The notes beneath the pieces are model-generated. The model did no database searches, was not told the DNA's origin, and saw only the letters and a program-made list of their open reading frames with translations. DNA of 64,000 bases from assembly GCF_900188355.1 (NCBI RefSeq), contig NZ_FZNX01000004.1:62001-126000 (forward strand), written 5' to 3'. A program made the position numbers and the translations under genes. Source of the DNA: Lutibacter flavus. GTDB lineage: Bacteria; Bacteroidota; Bacteroidia; Flavobacteriales; Flavobacteriaceae. This document shows, piece after piece, positions 34,056 through 42,941 of this stretch (its first letter is position 1; the number at the start of each line of letters is the position of its first letter).

Positions 34056-34140
34056 TGCAACAATAATAATAGAAAATTACTAAATTCAAAAAGGAAACAT
34101 ATTTCTAAAGTTTAAAAATCTTAGATTTCTATATTTGATA
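34056..34140 (+). repeat. attC-like sequence after rsgA
   Basis: TGCAACAATAATAATAGAAA and AATTACTAAATTCAAAAAGG ... ATTTCTAAAG resemble the start of the site at 26700-26760 (CCAACAATGGTTATAAAAAA, ATTGCTAAATCAAG ... GTTTCTAAAA). No complementary GTT box was found before rsgA, so this is weaker than the other sites. Confidence 0.35.
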
Positions 34141-34200
34141 AAACGGTTAAAACTAACTACCTATTAAATTGAACAATTTACATTTTATATAGAAATTTAG

Positions 34201-34208
34201 TATCTTTG
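34201..34208 (+). promoter_or_regulatory. -7 element upstream of apaG
   Basis: TATCTTTG, a good match to TAnnTTTG, 24 nt before the apaG ATG. The -33 box is not clear. Confidence 0.55.
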
Positions 34209-34232
34209 ATATAAATCTACTAATAAGTTGTT

Positions 34233-34619
34233 ATGGTGCAACAAGTAACAAACGGTATAAAAATTTCAGTAACATCTAATTTTGAAGGAACAAACTATCG
34301 AAATTACAGGTTGTATTATGCGTTTAGTTATCAGGTTACCATAGAAAACCAAAGCAACGAAACGGTGCAATTATTAGCACGGCATTGGAAAATATTTGAT
34401 TCTTTAAACAATACCGAAATTGTTGAAGGCTCTGGTGTTATTGGTAAAAAACCAATTTTAAAACCTTCTGCAATACATACATATAGCTCCAATTGCTTTT
34501 TGACTTCGCCTATTGGTTCTATGAAAGGGTATTACAATATGGTTAATTTTACAACTTCAAAAAGTTTTAAAGTTTACATTCCTACGTTTCAATTAATGGT
34601 TTCGAGTATTTATAATTAA
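34233..34619 (+). CDS. apaG: ApaG family protein
   Basis: A 128-residue single fibronectin-III-like ApaG domain: GIKISVTSNFEG at the start, AFSYQVTIENQSNETVQLLARHWKIFDS, the EGSGVIGKKPILKPSA turn and GSMKGYYNMV. The family is linked to Co2+/Mg2+ efflux in Enterobacteria, though its true role is unclear. It is 3 nt before the DUF3667 gene. Confidence 0.93.
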   Translation: MVQQVTNGIKISVTSNFEGTNYRNYRLYYAFSYQVTIENQSNETVQLLARHWKIFDSLNNTEIVEGSGVIGKKPILKPSAIHTYSSNCFLTSPIGSMKGYYNMVNFTTSKSFKVYIPTFQLMVSSIYN

Positions 34620-34622
34620 TCT

Positions 34623-35789
34623 ATGCAATTTAAATTATTAAAATTTAAGACTAAACCTAAACAATTTAAAGGTTTGGAGTGTTTAAATTGTAAGCAGCCT
34701 TTAGCAGGAAACGAAAATTTTTGTTCATATTGTGGTCAAAAAAACAGCACAAAAAAACTGAGTTTTGGTCATTTTTTAAACAATTTATTTAATGGTTTTT
34801 TATCGTACGATTCTCGTTTTTGGACCACCTTTATTCCTTTATTAACACGACCTGGAAAAGTTTCAAAAGATTATATTGAAGGCAAACGAGTTCGATTTGT
34901 AAATCCTTTTCAGCTGTATTTACACGTTTCCATAATTTTCTTTTTAATTTTAGGAATTTCAAACAGTATAGATAAAGCTGCCGTGCCAGTTAATAATATT
35001 GTTACAGCAACACAACAAATAGATTCATTAAAACAGGTCAACCAACCACAACTAGATTCTTTGCTAATTAATGTACAAAACGAAATAGATAAAAATTCAC
35101 CAAATGATTCTACTTCAACAAAAATAATTACAAGTTTAGGAGATGCTTTTAAATTAACAAGGAGTAACGAAGCTAAAAAAGAAGAAAAAGCGTATCGATA
35201 TCATATTAATACCGATACTACAAAAACGATTAATGTTTGGAATAGAATAGAAGATTTTCAAAAATATTATACCAAACAACCTGATTTATTAAATGATATA
35301 GCATTGGATAACTTGGGATATGAAAAAACTTTTTGGAATACATTTTACTATCAGCAAGTTATAAATGGAAACAAAAATATTGAAAAATTTAAAGAAGATG
35401 GCGGAAAGGAATATGTAAATAAATTAGTTTCATATGTATCAATTTCCCTATTTATTTTTCTGCCAATTTTTACACTTTTTTTAATGATAATTTATTGGCG
35501 TAAAAAATTCACCTATATGGAACATTTGGTATTTGTATTTAATACACAAACGGTTTTCTTTTTATTGTTGAGTATTTTTTTATTGATAGGTTTTGTGGTG
35601 GATTTAGATAATGTTGCAGGTGCATTTGTACTATTGTTTTTAATTTATTTATACAAAGCAATGCGCAATTTTTACCAACAAAGAAGGTTTAAAACAATTT
35701 TGAAATTTATTTTACTGAATACTTATTATATGTTTTTAGCATCAGTTGGGCTTTTAATTGTTGCATTTTTATCTGTTTTTATAGGTTAA
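34623..35789 (+). CDS. DUF3667 membrane protein
   Basis: A 388-residue protein. An N-terminal zinc ribbon (CLNCKQPLAGNENFCSYCGQ) is followed by LSFGHFLNNLFNGFLSYDSRFWTT and a first membrane segment (about 100-120), typical of DUF3667. A roughly 150-residue soluble loop and four closely spaced membrane helices (about 275-385) follow. It is translated with apaG and overlaps the convergent NRDE gene by 21 nt. The function is unknown. Confidence 0.87.
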   Translation: MQFKLLKFKTKPKQFKGLECLNCKQPLAGNENFCSYCGQKNSTKKLSFGHFLNNLFNGFLSYDSRFWTTFIPLLTRPGKVSKDYIEGKRVRFVNPFQLYLHVSIIFFLILGISNSIDKAAVPVNNIVTATQQIDSLKQVNQPQLDSLLINVQNEIDKNSPNDSTSTKIITSLGDAFKLTRSNEAKKEEKAYRYHINTDTTKTINVWNRIEDFQKYYTKQPDLLNDIALDNLGYEKTFWNTFYYQQVINGNKNIEKFKEDGGKEYVNKLVSYVSISLFIFLPIFTLFLMIIYWRKKFTYMEHLVFVFNTQTVFFLLLSIFLLIGFVVDLDNVAGAFVLLFLIYLYKAMRNFYQQRRFKTILKFILLNTYYMFLASVGLLIVAFLSVFIG

Positions 35790-36479
35790 GCAACTTTTTT
35801 TTAAATGTACCACATCTTCGTATAGCATTTCAATTTCAGTAGCAACCTTTTTTACTGAAGTAATACTAACAGTTTCTACATAAGGACGCTTCATAAAAAC
35901 AGCTTGTTCCTTATCACCAATTTCCGAATGATGGAACTCTAAAATAGATTCACTAGAAAATTCATTTGAATCTAAATAATTTTGAAACCATTTTTTTCTA
36001 ATTTCTGTCATTTCAGGAGTATACAAAGTTGCTGAAGACCAAATTTTTGGTTCATTTTTCAATTTTGCAAAGTGTTGTTGGTTTTCGTCCCAAATAAGTT
36101 CAAAAAGGTTTAAATTATTGTTATTCCAGTCAATAATAACCATTGTAAAAGGTTCGATACCTTTCAGTTCTAAATTTTTAATATACTTTTGAAAATCAGG
36201 TGCTGTTAAAATTTCTTTAGCAATAACTCCTCTACTTTTTTTATAAGAATCTTTTCGTTTATGTTTAATAAATGCACCATTTAAAACACACACCAATCTG
36301 TTTTTAGAGCTTGTTCCAATCCAGGTTCCGCCAGCCAATTTATCTTTTGGATAAAAAAGAGCAATGCCATCTTCTTCATACTTTTTTGGAGGATATGTTT
36401 CGCGCTGCCTTTGTTCATCCCTGTTAGAGGTTAATATGAAATTATTATTTGCTAAAGGCAAGAAGGTAACAGTACACAT
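35769..36479 (-). CDS. NRDE family protein (TANGO2-like)
   Basis: A 236-residue cytosolic protein with the family signature MCTVTFLPLANNNFILTSNRDEQ at its start, where Cys2 is a likely N-terminal nucleophile. GGTWIGTSSKNRLVCVLNGAF follows. The family (eukaryotic TANGO2) is of uncertain biochemical role. The 3' end overlaps the DUF3667 gene by 21 nt tail to tail. Confidence 0.9.
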   Translation of the reverse strand: MCTVTFLPLANNNFILTSNRDEQRQRETYPPKKYEEDGIALFYPKDKLAGGTWIGTSSKNRLVCVLNGAFIKHKRKDSYKKSRGVIAKEILTAPDFQKYIKNLELKGIEPFTMVIIDWNNNNLNLFELIWDENQQHFAKLKNEPKIWSSATLYTPEMTEIRKKWFQNYLDSNEFSSESILEFHHSEIGDKEQAVFMKRPYVETVSITSVKKVATEIEMLYEDVVHLKKSCLTYKNR

Positions 36480-36538
36480 GATACTAAAATCTGTTTATTA
36501 AGTATTAGTTTAGGAAACAAAAAACAAATCGAATTTTG

Positions 36539-36546
36539 TAACTTTG
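36539..36546 (+). promoter_or_regulatory. -7 element upstream of pruA
   Basis: TAACTTTG matches the Bacteroidota -7 consensus, 40 nt before the pruA ATG. Confidence 0.5.
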
Positions 36547-36586
36547 TCAACAAATTTAAAGTAAAAAAAACTAAAAAAACACTATC

Positions 36587-38212
36587 ATGGCTTCAGGATT
36601 TTATAATGTACCAAAGGCAGTAAATGAACCAGTAAAATCATATGCTCCAGGTAGCCCAGAGCGTAAGTTATTATTGGATACTTACAAGAAAATGTACAAT
36701 GAAAAGGTTGATATCCCTTTTTACATTGGAGGAAAAGAATTTAGAACAGGAAATACAGTAGATATTCATCCGCCACACGATCACAAACATTGTGTTGGAA
36801 AGTATCATACTGCAGATAGAGAACACATTGAATTAGCAGTTGAAAAAGCCGCTGAAGCACGTGTAAAATGGGCAGCTACAAGTTGGGAGCACAGAGCAGC
36901 AATATTTTTAAAAGCAGCAGATTTATTAGCGGGACCTTTCCGTTATAAAATGAATGCGGCAACAATGATTGCTCAATCTAAAAATGTGTTTCAAGCTGAG
37001 ATTGATGCGGCTTGTGAATTGATTGACTTTTTACGTTTTAACGTAGAATTTATGACTGAGATTTACAGCAATCAACCACAATCTTCTCCAGGAATATGGA
37101 ACCGTATGGAATACCGTCCGTTAGAAGGATTTGTATATGCAATTACACCTTTTAATTTTACAGCCATTGCTGGTAATTTACCTGCAGCACCTGCGTTAAT
37201 GGGAAATGTTGTTATATGGAAACCTGCAAGATCTCAGGTATATTCTGCACAAGTTATTATGGAATTATTTAAAGCAGCTGGTTTACCTGATGGTGTAATT
37301 AATATGGTTACAGGAAATTCAGGTACAATTACAGATGTTTTATTAGACAGTCCGGATTTTTCAGGGGTTCACTTTACAGGGTCAACTCCAGTATTTAATA
37401 GTTTCTGGGAAACAATTGGTAAAAACGTTGGAAAATATAAAACGTACCCAAGAATTGTTGGTGAAACAGGAGGAAAGGATTTTATATGGGCGCATCCATC
37501 ATCAAATGCACAAGAAGTAGCAACGGCTATTTCAAGAGGAGCTTTTGAATTTCAAGGTCAGAAATGTTCAGCTGCATCCCGTGCTTATTTACCAAAAAGT
37601 TTATGGCCAGCAATTAAAGAATCTGTTATAAAAGATGTAAAATCTTTTAAAATGGGAACTCCAGAAGATACTTCAAACTTTGTTAATGCTGTTATTGATA
37701 ATAGAGCATTCAAAAAATTATCTGGTTATATAGATCAAGCTAAAAAAGATACAGATGCTGAAATTATAGTTGGTGGAGGTTATGATGATGCTGTTGGTTA
37801 CTTTATTGAACCAACGATTATTGTAACAACTAATCCTAAATATGATACTATGTGTACCGAATTATTTGGGCCTATTATCACTATTTATGTATATGAAGAT
37901 GAAAAGTGGGAAGAGATATTAGATGTTATTGATACTACAAGTGAATTTGCATTAACAGGTGCAATTTTTAGTGGAGATAGATATGTAATTGACATTGCAA
38001 CTAACAAATTAGAAAATGCAGCTGGAAACTTTTATATAAATGACAAGCCAACAGGAGCAGTTGTAGGTCAACAACCATTTGGTGGAGCTAGAGGTTCTGG
38101 AACAAATGATAAAGCTGGTTCAGTTTGGAATTTATTACGTTGGGTAAGTAACAGAACAATTAAAGAAACTTTTGTAACTCCAACAGATTATAGATATCCA
38201 TTCTTAGGATAA
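36587..38212 (+). CDS. pruA: L-glutamate gamma-semialdehyde (1-pyrroline-5-carboxylate) dehydrogenase
   Basis: A 541-residue NAD-dependent aldehyde dehydrogenase that oxidises glutamate semialdehyde to glutamate, the last step of proline catabolism. VYAITPFNFTAIAGNLPAAP, VGETGGKDFIWAHP (general-base Glu), FQGQKCSAASRAY (catalytic Cys) and TELFGPIITIYVY are all present. The N-terminus lacks a proline dehydrogenase domain, so it is the stand-alone form. It is followed by a strong terminator. Confidence 0.95.
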   Translation: MASGFYNVPKAVNEPVKSYAPGSPERKLLLDTYKKMYNEKVDIPFYIGGKEFRTGNTVDIHPPHDHKHCVGKYHTADREHIELAVEKAAEARVKWAATSWEHRAAIFLKAADLLAGPFRYKMNAATMIAQSKNVFQAEIDAACELIDFLRFNVEFMTEIYSNQPQSSPGIWNRMEYRPLEGFVYAITPFNFTAIAGNLPAAPALMGNVVIWKPARSQVYSAQVIMELFKAAGLPDGVINMVTGNSGTITDVLLDSPDFSGVHFTGSTPVFNSFWETIGKNVGKYKTYPRIVGETGGKDFIWAHPSSNAQEVATAISRGAFEFQGQKCSAASRAYLPKSLWPAIKESVIKDVKSFKMGTPEDTSNFVNAVIDNRAFKKLSGYIDQAKKDTDAEIIVGGGYDDAVGYFIEPTIIVTTNPKYDTMCTELFGPIITIYVYEDEKWEEILDVIDTTSEFALTGAIFSGDRYVIDIATNKLENAAGNFYINDKPTGAVVGQQPFGGARGSGTNDKAGSVWNLLRWVSNRTIKETFVTPTDYRYPFLG

Positions 38213-38251
38213 GACTATATTTAGTTTAAGAAATAAGAAAAACATACTAAA

Positions 38252-38281
38252 GAAAAAGCGCTCCAATTGGAGCGCTTTTTA
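38252..38281. terminator. Terminator of pruA
   Basis: AAAAAGCGCTCCAATTGGAGCGCTTTTT is a perfect palindrome with a T tail. Confidence 0.92.
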
Positions 38282-38577
38282 ATATTTTATTATCCAGGGT
38301 TCTTAATTTTGGGTAATCGCGATAAAAATTTTCAAAATTAATAATTGGGGTTATGTATTAAAATTGAAACATTGTTCCGGATTAAAATAAAATTTGATTT
38401 CGGGGACAATAAAACTTCATTATATTGGGGCTAAGGGATTTCAGAAACAATGATACTCCTTAAATTTTATTCCTAATATTAAATGAAATAAAGTATAAAC
38501 TTAAGCATTAGTTTATATAAAAATGTAACTTTTGTCACGCTAACATTTTAAGTTATAATTTCTTAATTTGAAAGATA
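38281..38577. other. Non-coding stretch without recognised content
   Basis: Nearly 300 AT-rich bases between the pruA terminator and the convergent small zinc-finger-like gene. I see no frame with protein-like composition, no tRNA-like fold and no clear repeat. Confidence 0.5.
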
Positions 38578-38757
38578 TTATCCTCCTTGTAATTTATCAG
38601 CTCCTGGTAATAACCCAATTAATTCTTGTGGATTGTGAATAATTGTTGGCATATGTTGAGGACAGATATAAAATTCACTTTCCTGATAGTAAAATTTTGT
38701 TACAGGTATTTCTGTTGATGGTTTTTTACAGACTAAACATTCTTTAATATTGCTCAT
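38578..38757 (-). CDS. Small cysteine-containing protein, possibly zinc-binding
   Basis: A 59-residue protein starting MSNIKECLVCKKPST. The CxxC at residues 7-10 and a later Cys-x-x-His (YICPQHMP) form a likely zinc knuckle. An upstream TTG at 38781 would extend it by 8 residues, but that would run through the -7-like element at 38779-38786, so I prefer the ATG at 38757. It lies downstream of rsmG in the same direction, 61 nt away. The function is unknown. Confidence 0.65.
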   Translation of the reverse strand: MSNIKECLVCKKPSTEIPVTKFYYQESEFYICPQHMPTIIHNPQELIGLLPGADKLQGG

Positions 38758-38778
38758 AATTGTTTTTTTAATAAAGGA

Positions 38779-38786
38779 CAAAGATA
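38779..38786 (-). promoter_or_regulatory. -7 element of the small Cys protein gene
   Basis: The minus strand reads TATCTTTG, 21 nt upstream of the ATG at 38757. Confidence 0.5.
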
Positions 38787-38818
38787 TCTTTTACTTTAGT
38801 AATAAAAACTAACAAATG

Positions 38819-39445
38819 TCATCTCTTTTTTAAAGGGATGTGAACAACTTTTTTTGTTTCAAAAAATTCGTCTTTAAAATAATCTGTAAGATTATAAAGG
38901 GTTGCATTTGGAAAATTTGCCAATTCGTCAATTAAATCACCACCTTTTAAATATAAAATGCCATTTCTAATTTCGTGGTGTTGTTTTTTAGCAATTTTTT
39001 TTCGAGTCCATTTTACAAAATCATCCATTTTGGTAACAGCTCTACTCACAATAAAATCGAATTCACCTTTTACATCTTCAGCTCTAATTTGTTCTGCTTT
39101 TACATTTTTTAAACCCAAAGCATCAGCAACTTCTTTTACAACCTTTATTTTTTTTCCAATAGAATCCACTAAATAGAAATTGGTTTCAGGAAATAATATT
39201 GCTAATGGAATTCCAGGAAAACCACCACCTGTACCAACATCTAACACAGAAGCGTTCGGTTTAAAAGGTTGCACTTTAGCAATACCTAACGAGTGTAAAA
39301 CGTGTTTTGTGTATAGTTCGTCAATGTCTTTTCTCGAGATTACATTTATTTGTGCATTCCAAAATTTATACAATTCTTCTAATTTAGAAAATTGCTTTAT
39401 TTGAGTTTCGGATAAATCAGAGAAGTGATTTAAAATTGTTTCCAT
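38819..39445 (-). CDS. rsmG: 16S rRNA (guanine-N7)-methyltransferase RsmG
   Basis: A 208-residue SAM methyltransferase that modifies G527 of 16S rRNA. I prefer the ATG at 39445 (METILNHFSDLSETQ), since family members usually start here; an ATG five codons upstream (39460) is also possible. NVISRKDIDELYTKHVLHSLG, VLDVGTGGGFPGIPLAI and FDFIVSRAV are diagnostic. A -7-like TATTTTTG is at 39469-39476 on the minus strand. Confidence 0.94.
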   Translation of the reverse strand: METILNHFSDLSETQIKQFSKLEELYKFWNAQINVISRKDIDELYTKHVLHSLGIAKVQPFKPNASVLDVGTGGGFPGIPLAILFPETNFYLVDSIGKKIKVVKEVADALGLKNVKAEQIRAEDVKGEFDFIVSRAVTKMDDFVKWTRKKIAKKQHHEIRNGILYLKGGDLIDELANFPNATLYNLTDYFKDEFFETKKVVHIPLKKR

Positions 39446-39594
39446 AGTTGTTTTTAACATTGATTTTGCAAAAATACAATTCCAAAATTAAAATAACATC
39501 TTTTGTAAAAATGTTATTTTTTTCCTAAAACTTCTTTTACATAATATAAATGGCTTAATTTTGGAGCATAAATATCTCATATATAATTAATATT

Positions 39595-40692
39595 ATGGAT
39601 AATGAAGCAATAAGCTTTTCAAGAACTGAAAAAGCTAAATTTTTTAGAACTCTTAATAAAAGAGTGAATACTTATTTTAAAGAGAATAAGATTAGACGCA
39701 CAGGTAATTGGAAATTATACACCAAAGCCATTATAATGTTTAGTGTGTTTTTAGTTCCTTTGGTTTTAATTTTAACGGTTCCAATGCCTCAATGGGCGCT
39801 ACTTTTATTAACTGTAGTTATAGGAATTGGAATGGCTGGAGTAGGAATGAATGTAATGCACGATAGCAATCACGAATCATTTTCAAGTAAAAAATGGGTT
39901 AATAAGTTAATGGGTAGTAGCATTTATATTTTAGCTGGAAATGTTTATAACTGGAAGGTGCAACACAACGTATTGCACCACACATTTACAAATATACAAG
40001 GGTACGATGAAGATATTGATGCGGGAAGGATTATTCGTTTTTCTAAACATGCTAAATGGTTAGGAATACATAAATTTCAAAAATATTATTCAATATTCCT
40101 TTATGGATTGTTAACAATAAATTGGGCAATTACAACCGATTTTAAACAAATGAGTAAGTATTTAAAGCGTAAACTTTCTTATGGAAAATTTCCAAACCCA
40201 GCAACAGAATGGACGGTTTTAGTAATCACTAAAATAGGATATTATTTACTTTGGATAGTGTTGCCTTTATTAGTATTGGATATAGCCTGGTGGAAAGTAT
40301 TACTTGGATTTTTTGTAATGCATTATACTGCAGGTATGATTTTAAGTGTTGTTTTTCAATTAGCACATGTGGTTCCTACCACAGAAATGCCATTACCAGA
40401 TAAAGAAGGTAATTTAGAACACACTTGGGCAGTACATCAATTATATACAACTTCAAATTTTGCTCCAAAAAATAAATTTATTTCTTGGTATACCGGAGGT
40501 TTAAACCATCAAGTAGAACATCATATTTTTCCTCATATTTCTCATATTCATTATGGAAAAATTGCAAAAATAGTAAAGGAGACAGCAAAAGAATTTGATT
40601 TGCCGTATAACGAATACAGAACATTTCGAAAAGCAATTATAGAACATTTTAATCAACTAAAATCTTTAGGTGTAAAGCCTAATTATGCTTAA
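39595..40692 (+). CDS. Fatty acid desaturase (acyl-lipid/acyl-CoA, front-end type)
   Basis: A 365-residue di-iron membrane desaturase. The three histidine boxes are HDSNHES, HNVLHHTF and HQVEHHIFPHISH; the Gln in box 3 is typical of linoleoyl-CoA/front-end desaturases. Membrane helices lie at about 45-90 and 205-250. It introduces double bonds into membrane lipids, probably for cold adaptation (inference). No cytochrome b5 domain is present. It is 12 nt from the aminotransferase gene. Confidence 0.93.
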   Translation: MDNEAISFSRTEKAKFFRTLNKRVNTYFKENKIRRTGNWKLYTKAIIMFSVFLVPLVLILTVPMPQWALLLLTVVIGIGMAGVGMNVMHDSNHESFSSKKWVNKLMGSSIYILAGNVYNWKVQHNVLHHTFTNIQGYDEDIDAGRIIRFSKHAKWLGIHKFQKYYSIFLYGLLTINWAITTDFKQMSKYLKRKLSYGKFPNPATEWTVLVITKIGYYLLWIVLPLLVLDIAWWKVLLGFFVMHYTAGMILSVVFQLAHVVPTTEMPLPDKEGNLEHTWAVHQLYTTSNFAPKNKFISWYTGGLNHQVEHHIFPHISHIHYGKIAKIVKETAKEFDLPYNEYRTFRKAIIEHFNQLKSLGVKPNYA

Positions 40693-40704
40693 ATTAATTA
40701 AGTT

Positions 40705-41892
40705 ATGAAGGACCAACTATCAAACAGAATTAACAGTTTACCAGTATCAGCAACTTTAGCAATGGCAGCTAAAGCAAGAGAATTAAAAGCCGAAGGAAAA
40801 GACATTATTAGTTTAAGTTTAGGAGAGCCAGACTTTAATACTCCAGACTTTATTAAAGAAGCAGCTATTCAGGCAGTTAATGATAATTACAGTTCATACA
40901 GTCCTGTAGATGGATATGCAGATTTAAAAGATGCGATTATCACAAAGTTTAAACGTGATAATGGATTAGATTATAAACCTAGCCAAATTGTTGTTTCAAC
41001 AGGCGCAAAACAATCTATTGCAAATATTGCAATGGTATTATTAAATCCTGGAGATGAGGTTTTATTGCCAGCTCCATATTGGGTAAGTTATTCAGCAATT
41101 GCAATTTTAGGAGAAGCAACACCTGTAGAAATTCCATCATCTATTGATACGGATTTTAAAATAACTCCGGCTCAATTAGAAGCTGCAATTACGCCTAAAA
41201 CTAAAATGATTTTCTTTAACTCACCTAATAACCCTAGTGGAGTTATTTATAGTGAAGCAGAATACAGAGCATTGGCTAAAGTTTTAGAAAAACATCCAAA
41301 TATTTATGTGCTGTCAGATGAAATTTATGAGCATATAAATTATGGTCAAAAAGCCTTTAGTTTTGCTGCAATTGAAAGTATGTATGATAGAACAATTACT
41401 GTAAACGGAGTTGCAAAAGCATTTGCAATGACCGGTTGGAGAATTGGATATATTGGTGGTCCGGAATGGATTGCAAGAGCATGTAATAAATTACAAGGTC
41501 AAATAACTTCTGGTGCAAATTGTATTGCTCAAAGAGCAACAATTGCTGCTTTAGAAGCTCCAATTTCGAAAATTAAATATATGGTAGATGAATTCCATAA
41601 ACGTAGAGATATGATATTGGATTTACTTGGAAAAATAGATGGGTTTAAATTGAATATTCCAGGTGGAGCATTTTATGTTTTTCCAGATATATCTGCATTT
41701 TTTGGAAAAGAAATTAAAGGACATAAAATTAATTGCGCATCAGACTTTTCATTGTTTTTATTAGCTGAGGCAAATATTGCAACTGTAAGTGGAGAATCAT
41801 TTGGATCTCCAAATTGTATTAGAATTTCATATGCGGCTTCTGAAGCACAATTGCGTGAGGCTGTTTCTAGAATTGAAAAAGCATTAGCTTAA
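40705..41892 (+). CDS. Class I/II pyridoxal-phosphate aminotransferase (aspartate aminotransferase-like)
   Basis: A 395-residue PLP enzyme. SLGEPDFNTPDFI, YSPVDGYADLKDAI, VSTGAKQSIANI, NSPNNPSGVIY, VLSDEIYEHINY and VNGVAKAFAMTGWRIGYIGG (Schiff-base Lys) place it with the aspC Ib-type aspartate/prephenate aminotransferases. The exact amino-acid preference is not visible. Confidence 0.93.
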   Translation: MKDQLSNRINSLPVSATLAMAAKARELKAEGKDIISLSLGEPDFNTPDFIKEAAIQAVNDNYSSYSPVDGYADLKDAIITKFKRDNGLDYKPSQIVVSTGAKQSIANIAMVLLNPGDEVLLPAPYWVSYSAIAILGEATPVEIPSSIDTDFKITPAQLEAAITPKTKMIFFNSPNNPSGVIYSEAEYRALAKVLEKHPNIYVLSDEIYEHINYGQKAFSFAAIESMYDRTITVNGVAKAFAMTGWRIGYIGGPEWIARACNKLQGQITSGANCIAQRATIAALEAPISKIKYMVDEFHKRRDMILDLLGKIDGFKLNIPGGAFYVFPDISAFFGKEIKGHKINCASDFSLFLLAEANIATVSGESFGSPNCIRISYAASEAQLREAVSRIEKALA

Positions 41893-41913
41893 TATTTTTT
41901 CAATTAAATACTT

Positions 41914-41953
41914 ATAAAAAGGGCTTTTCATTAATTTGAAAAGCCCTTTTTAG
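41914..41953 (+). terminator. Terminator of the aminotransferase gene
   Basis: AAAAAGGGCTTTTCA / TGAAAAGCCCTTTTT is a long perfect stem with a T tail. Confidence 0.93.
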
Positions 41954-42403
41954 TACCTCTATTTTAGAGGAATACTTTTTCTTTAATTTGAAGTAAAATC
42001 CACTTTTTTGAATTTGTAATTTTTAGAAAAATTTATGAAAAAGATATTTAAATTTAAATTACATTTGTTATGGTTTATAGAATATAAATAACCGTTTTAT
42101 AGGATGAAATAAAATACTATTAAGACTCAATCTTTTGATAATTAGGAAGTCATATTCAAAAGCGGGCTAAGTATTATAGCCTTGAGTCGTAGGTTAACTT
42201 CTAGAAATAATTCATAATAGCATCTAAACTATTTATGAGATTATTAAATTCATATTTATTTTTTAATTAAAAAAGTTCAGATTTTAAATTTGAGTTTTTC
42301 GCCTATAAGAAGGTGTGTAAAATCCAATTTATAGCATGTTAAATTTTAAATGTGTTTATGTTATAAAATATTAAGTCAAAACAATTATTAAAAATTTATT
42401 AAA
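41954..42403. other. 450-bp non-coding stretch with a possible three-way RNA fold
   Basis: No coding frame is convincing. Bases 42124-42188 can fold into a closed three-stem junction: GACTCAA/TTGAGTC as outer stem, TTTTGA/TCAAAA and GGCTA/TAGCC as inner stems, all perfect. The rest is AT-rich and unassigned. Confidence 0.4.
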
Positions 42404-42715
42404 ATGAAAACACTATTAGTACTTTTTACAATCGTATCATTATCATTTGGGAAAAACACTCAAGAAACTATAACTATGAATGCGTCTTTTGATGGTTATG
42501 AAGACGGATTTTATTATTTTACAGATGAGGAAGATAATAACTTTTATTTTGAAACTGTAAATAAAGAATCTTTAGAAAAATATAAACTTTCAGGAGAAGA
42601 GTTTATTGGAAGATCATTTGAAGTAACTTATAAAATTGAAACTAAAACGGATGAGTTTGAAGAGCAATACGAATCCTATAGCATTGTGAAATTAATTCTT
42701 ATTGAAGAAGAATAA
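42404..42715 (+). CDS. Small secreted protein of unknown function
   Basis: A 103-residue protein with an N-terminal signal-like segment (MKTLLVLFTIVSLSFG). The mature part is about 85 residues, acidic and beta-rich (DGYEDGFYYFTDEEDNNFYFETV; SFEVTYKIETKTDEFEEQYESY). It resembles small OB-like periplasmic domains, but I cannot name the family. Confidence 0.65.
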   Translation: MKTLLVLFTIVSLSFGKNTQETITMNASFDGYEDGFYYFTDEEDNNFYFETVNKESLEKYKLSGEEFIGRSFEVTYKIETKTDEFEEQYESYSIVKLILIEEE

Positions 42716-42720
42716 AATAA

Positions 42721-42887
42721 AAAAGGTGTCTGAAAAGTAAAATTCAACTCAATTTATCAAAAAGAGGGTATTCAAAAAAGAACATTTATATGATCTTTAA
42801 AATCGGTAAAAACGATTTATTATCTTTTGAATATTAATGTTTTACAGTACTATAAAACTTGTTTTTAGTATTTTCAGACACCATTTT
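42721..42887. repeat. MITE-like element with 12-bp terminal inverted repeats
   Basis: GGTGTCTGAAAA (42725-42736) and TTTTCAGACACC (42871-42882) are perfect inverse copies, each flanked by A/T runs. Inside are nested inverted pairs, including ATTCAAAA/TTTTGAAT and AATCG/CGATT, so the whole ~160 bp is palindromic. There is no transposase frame. A very large terminator is the alternative reading. Confidence 0.5.
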
Positions 42888-42941
42888 TATTTGTTAAAAT
42901 AGATCATATTGTAAGTGAACAAAAAACAGGCTCATTTAAAA

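Noticed and set aside
38758-38781. TTG start extending the small Cys protein
   Set aside because: It coincides with a TATCTTTG -7-like element, and an ATG follows at 38757.
42721-42887. Plain intrinsic terminator for the small secreted protein gene
   Set aside because: At about 160 bp with 12-bp perfect ends it is much longer than the other terminators in this window, so a MITE-like element is favoured, though a terminator is not excluded.
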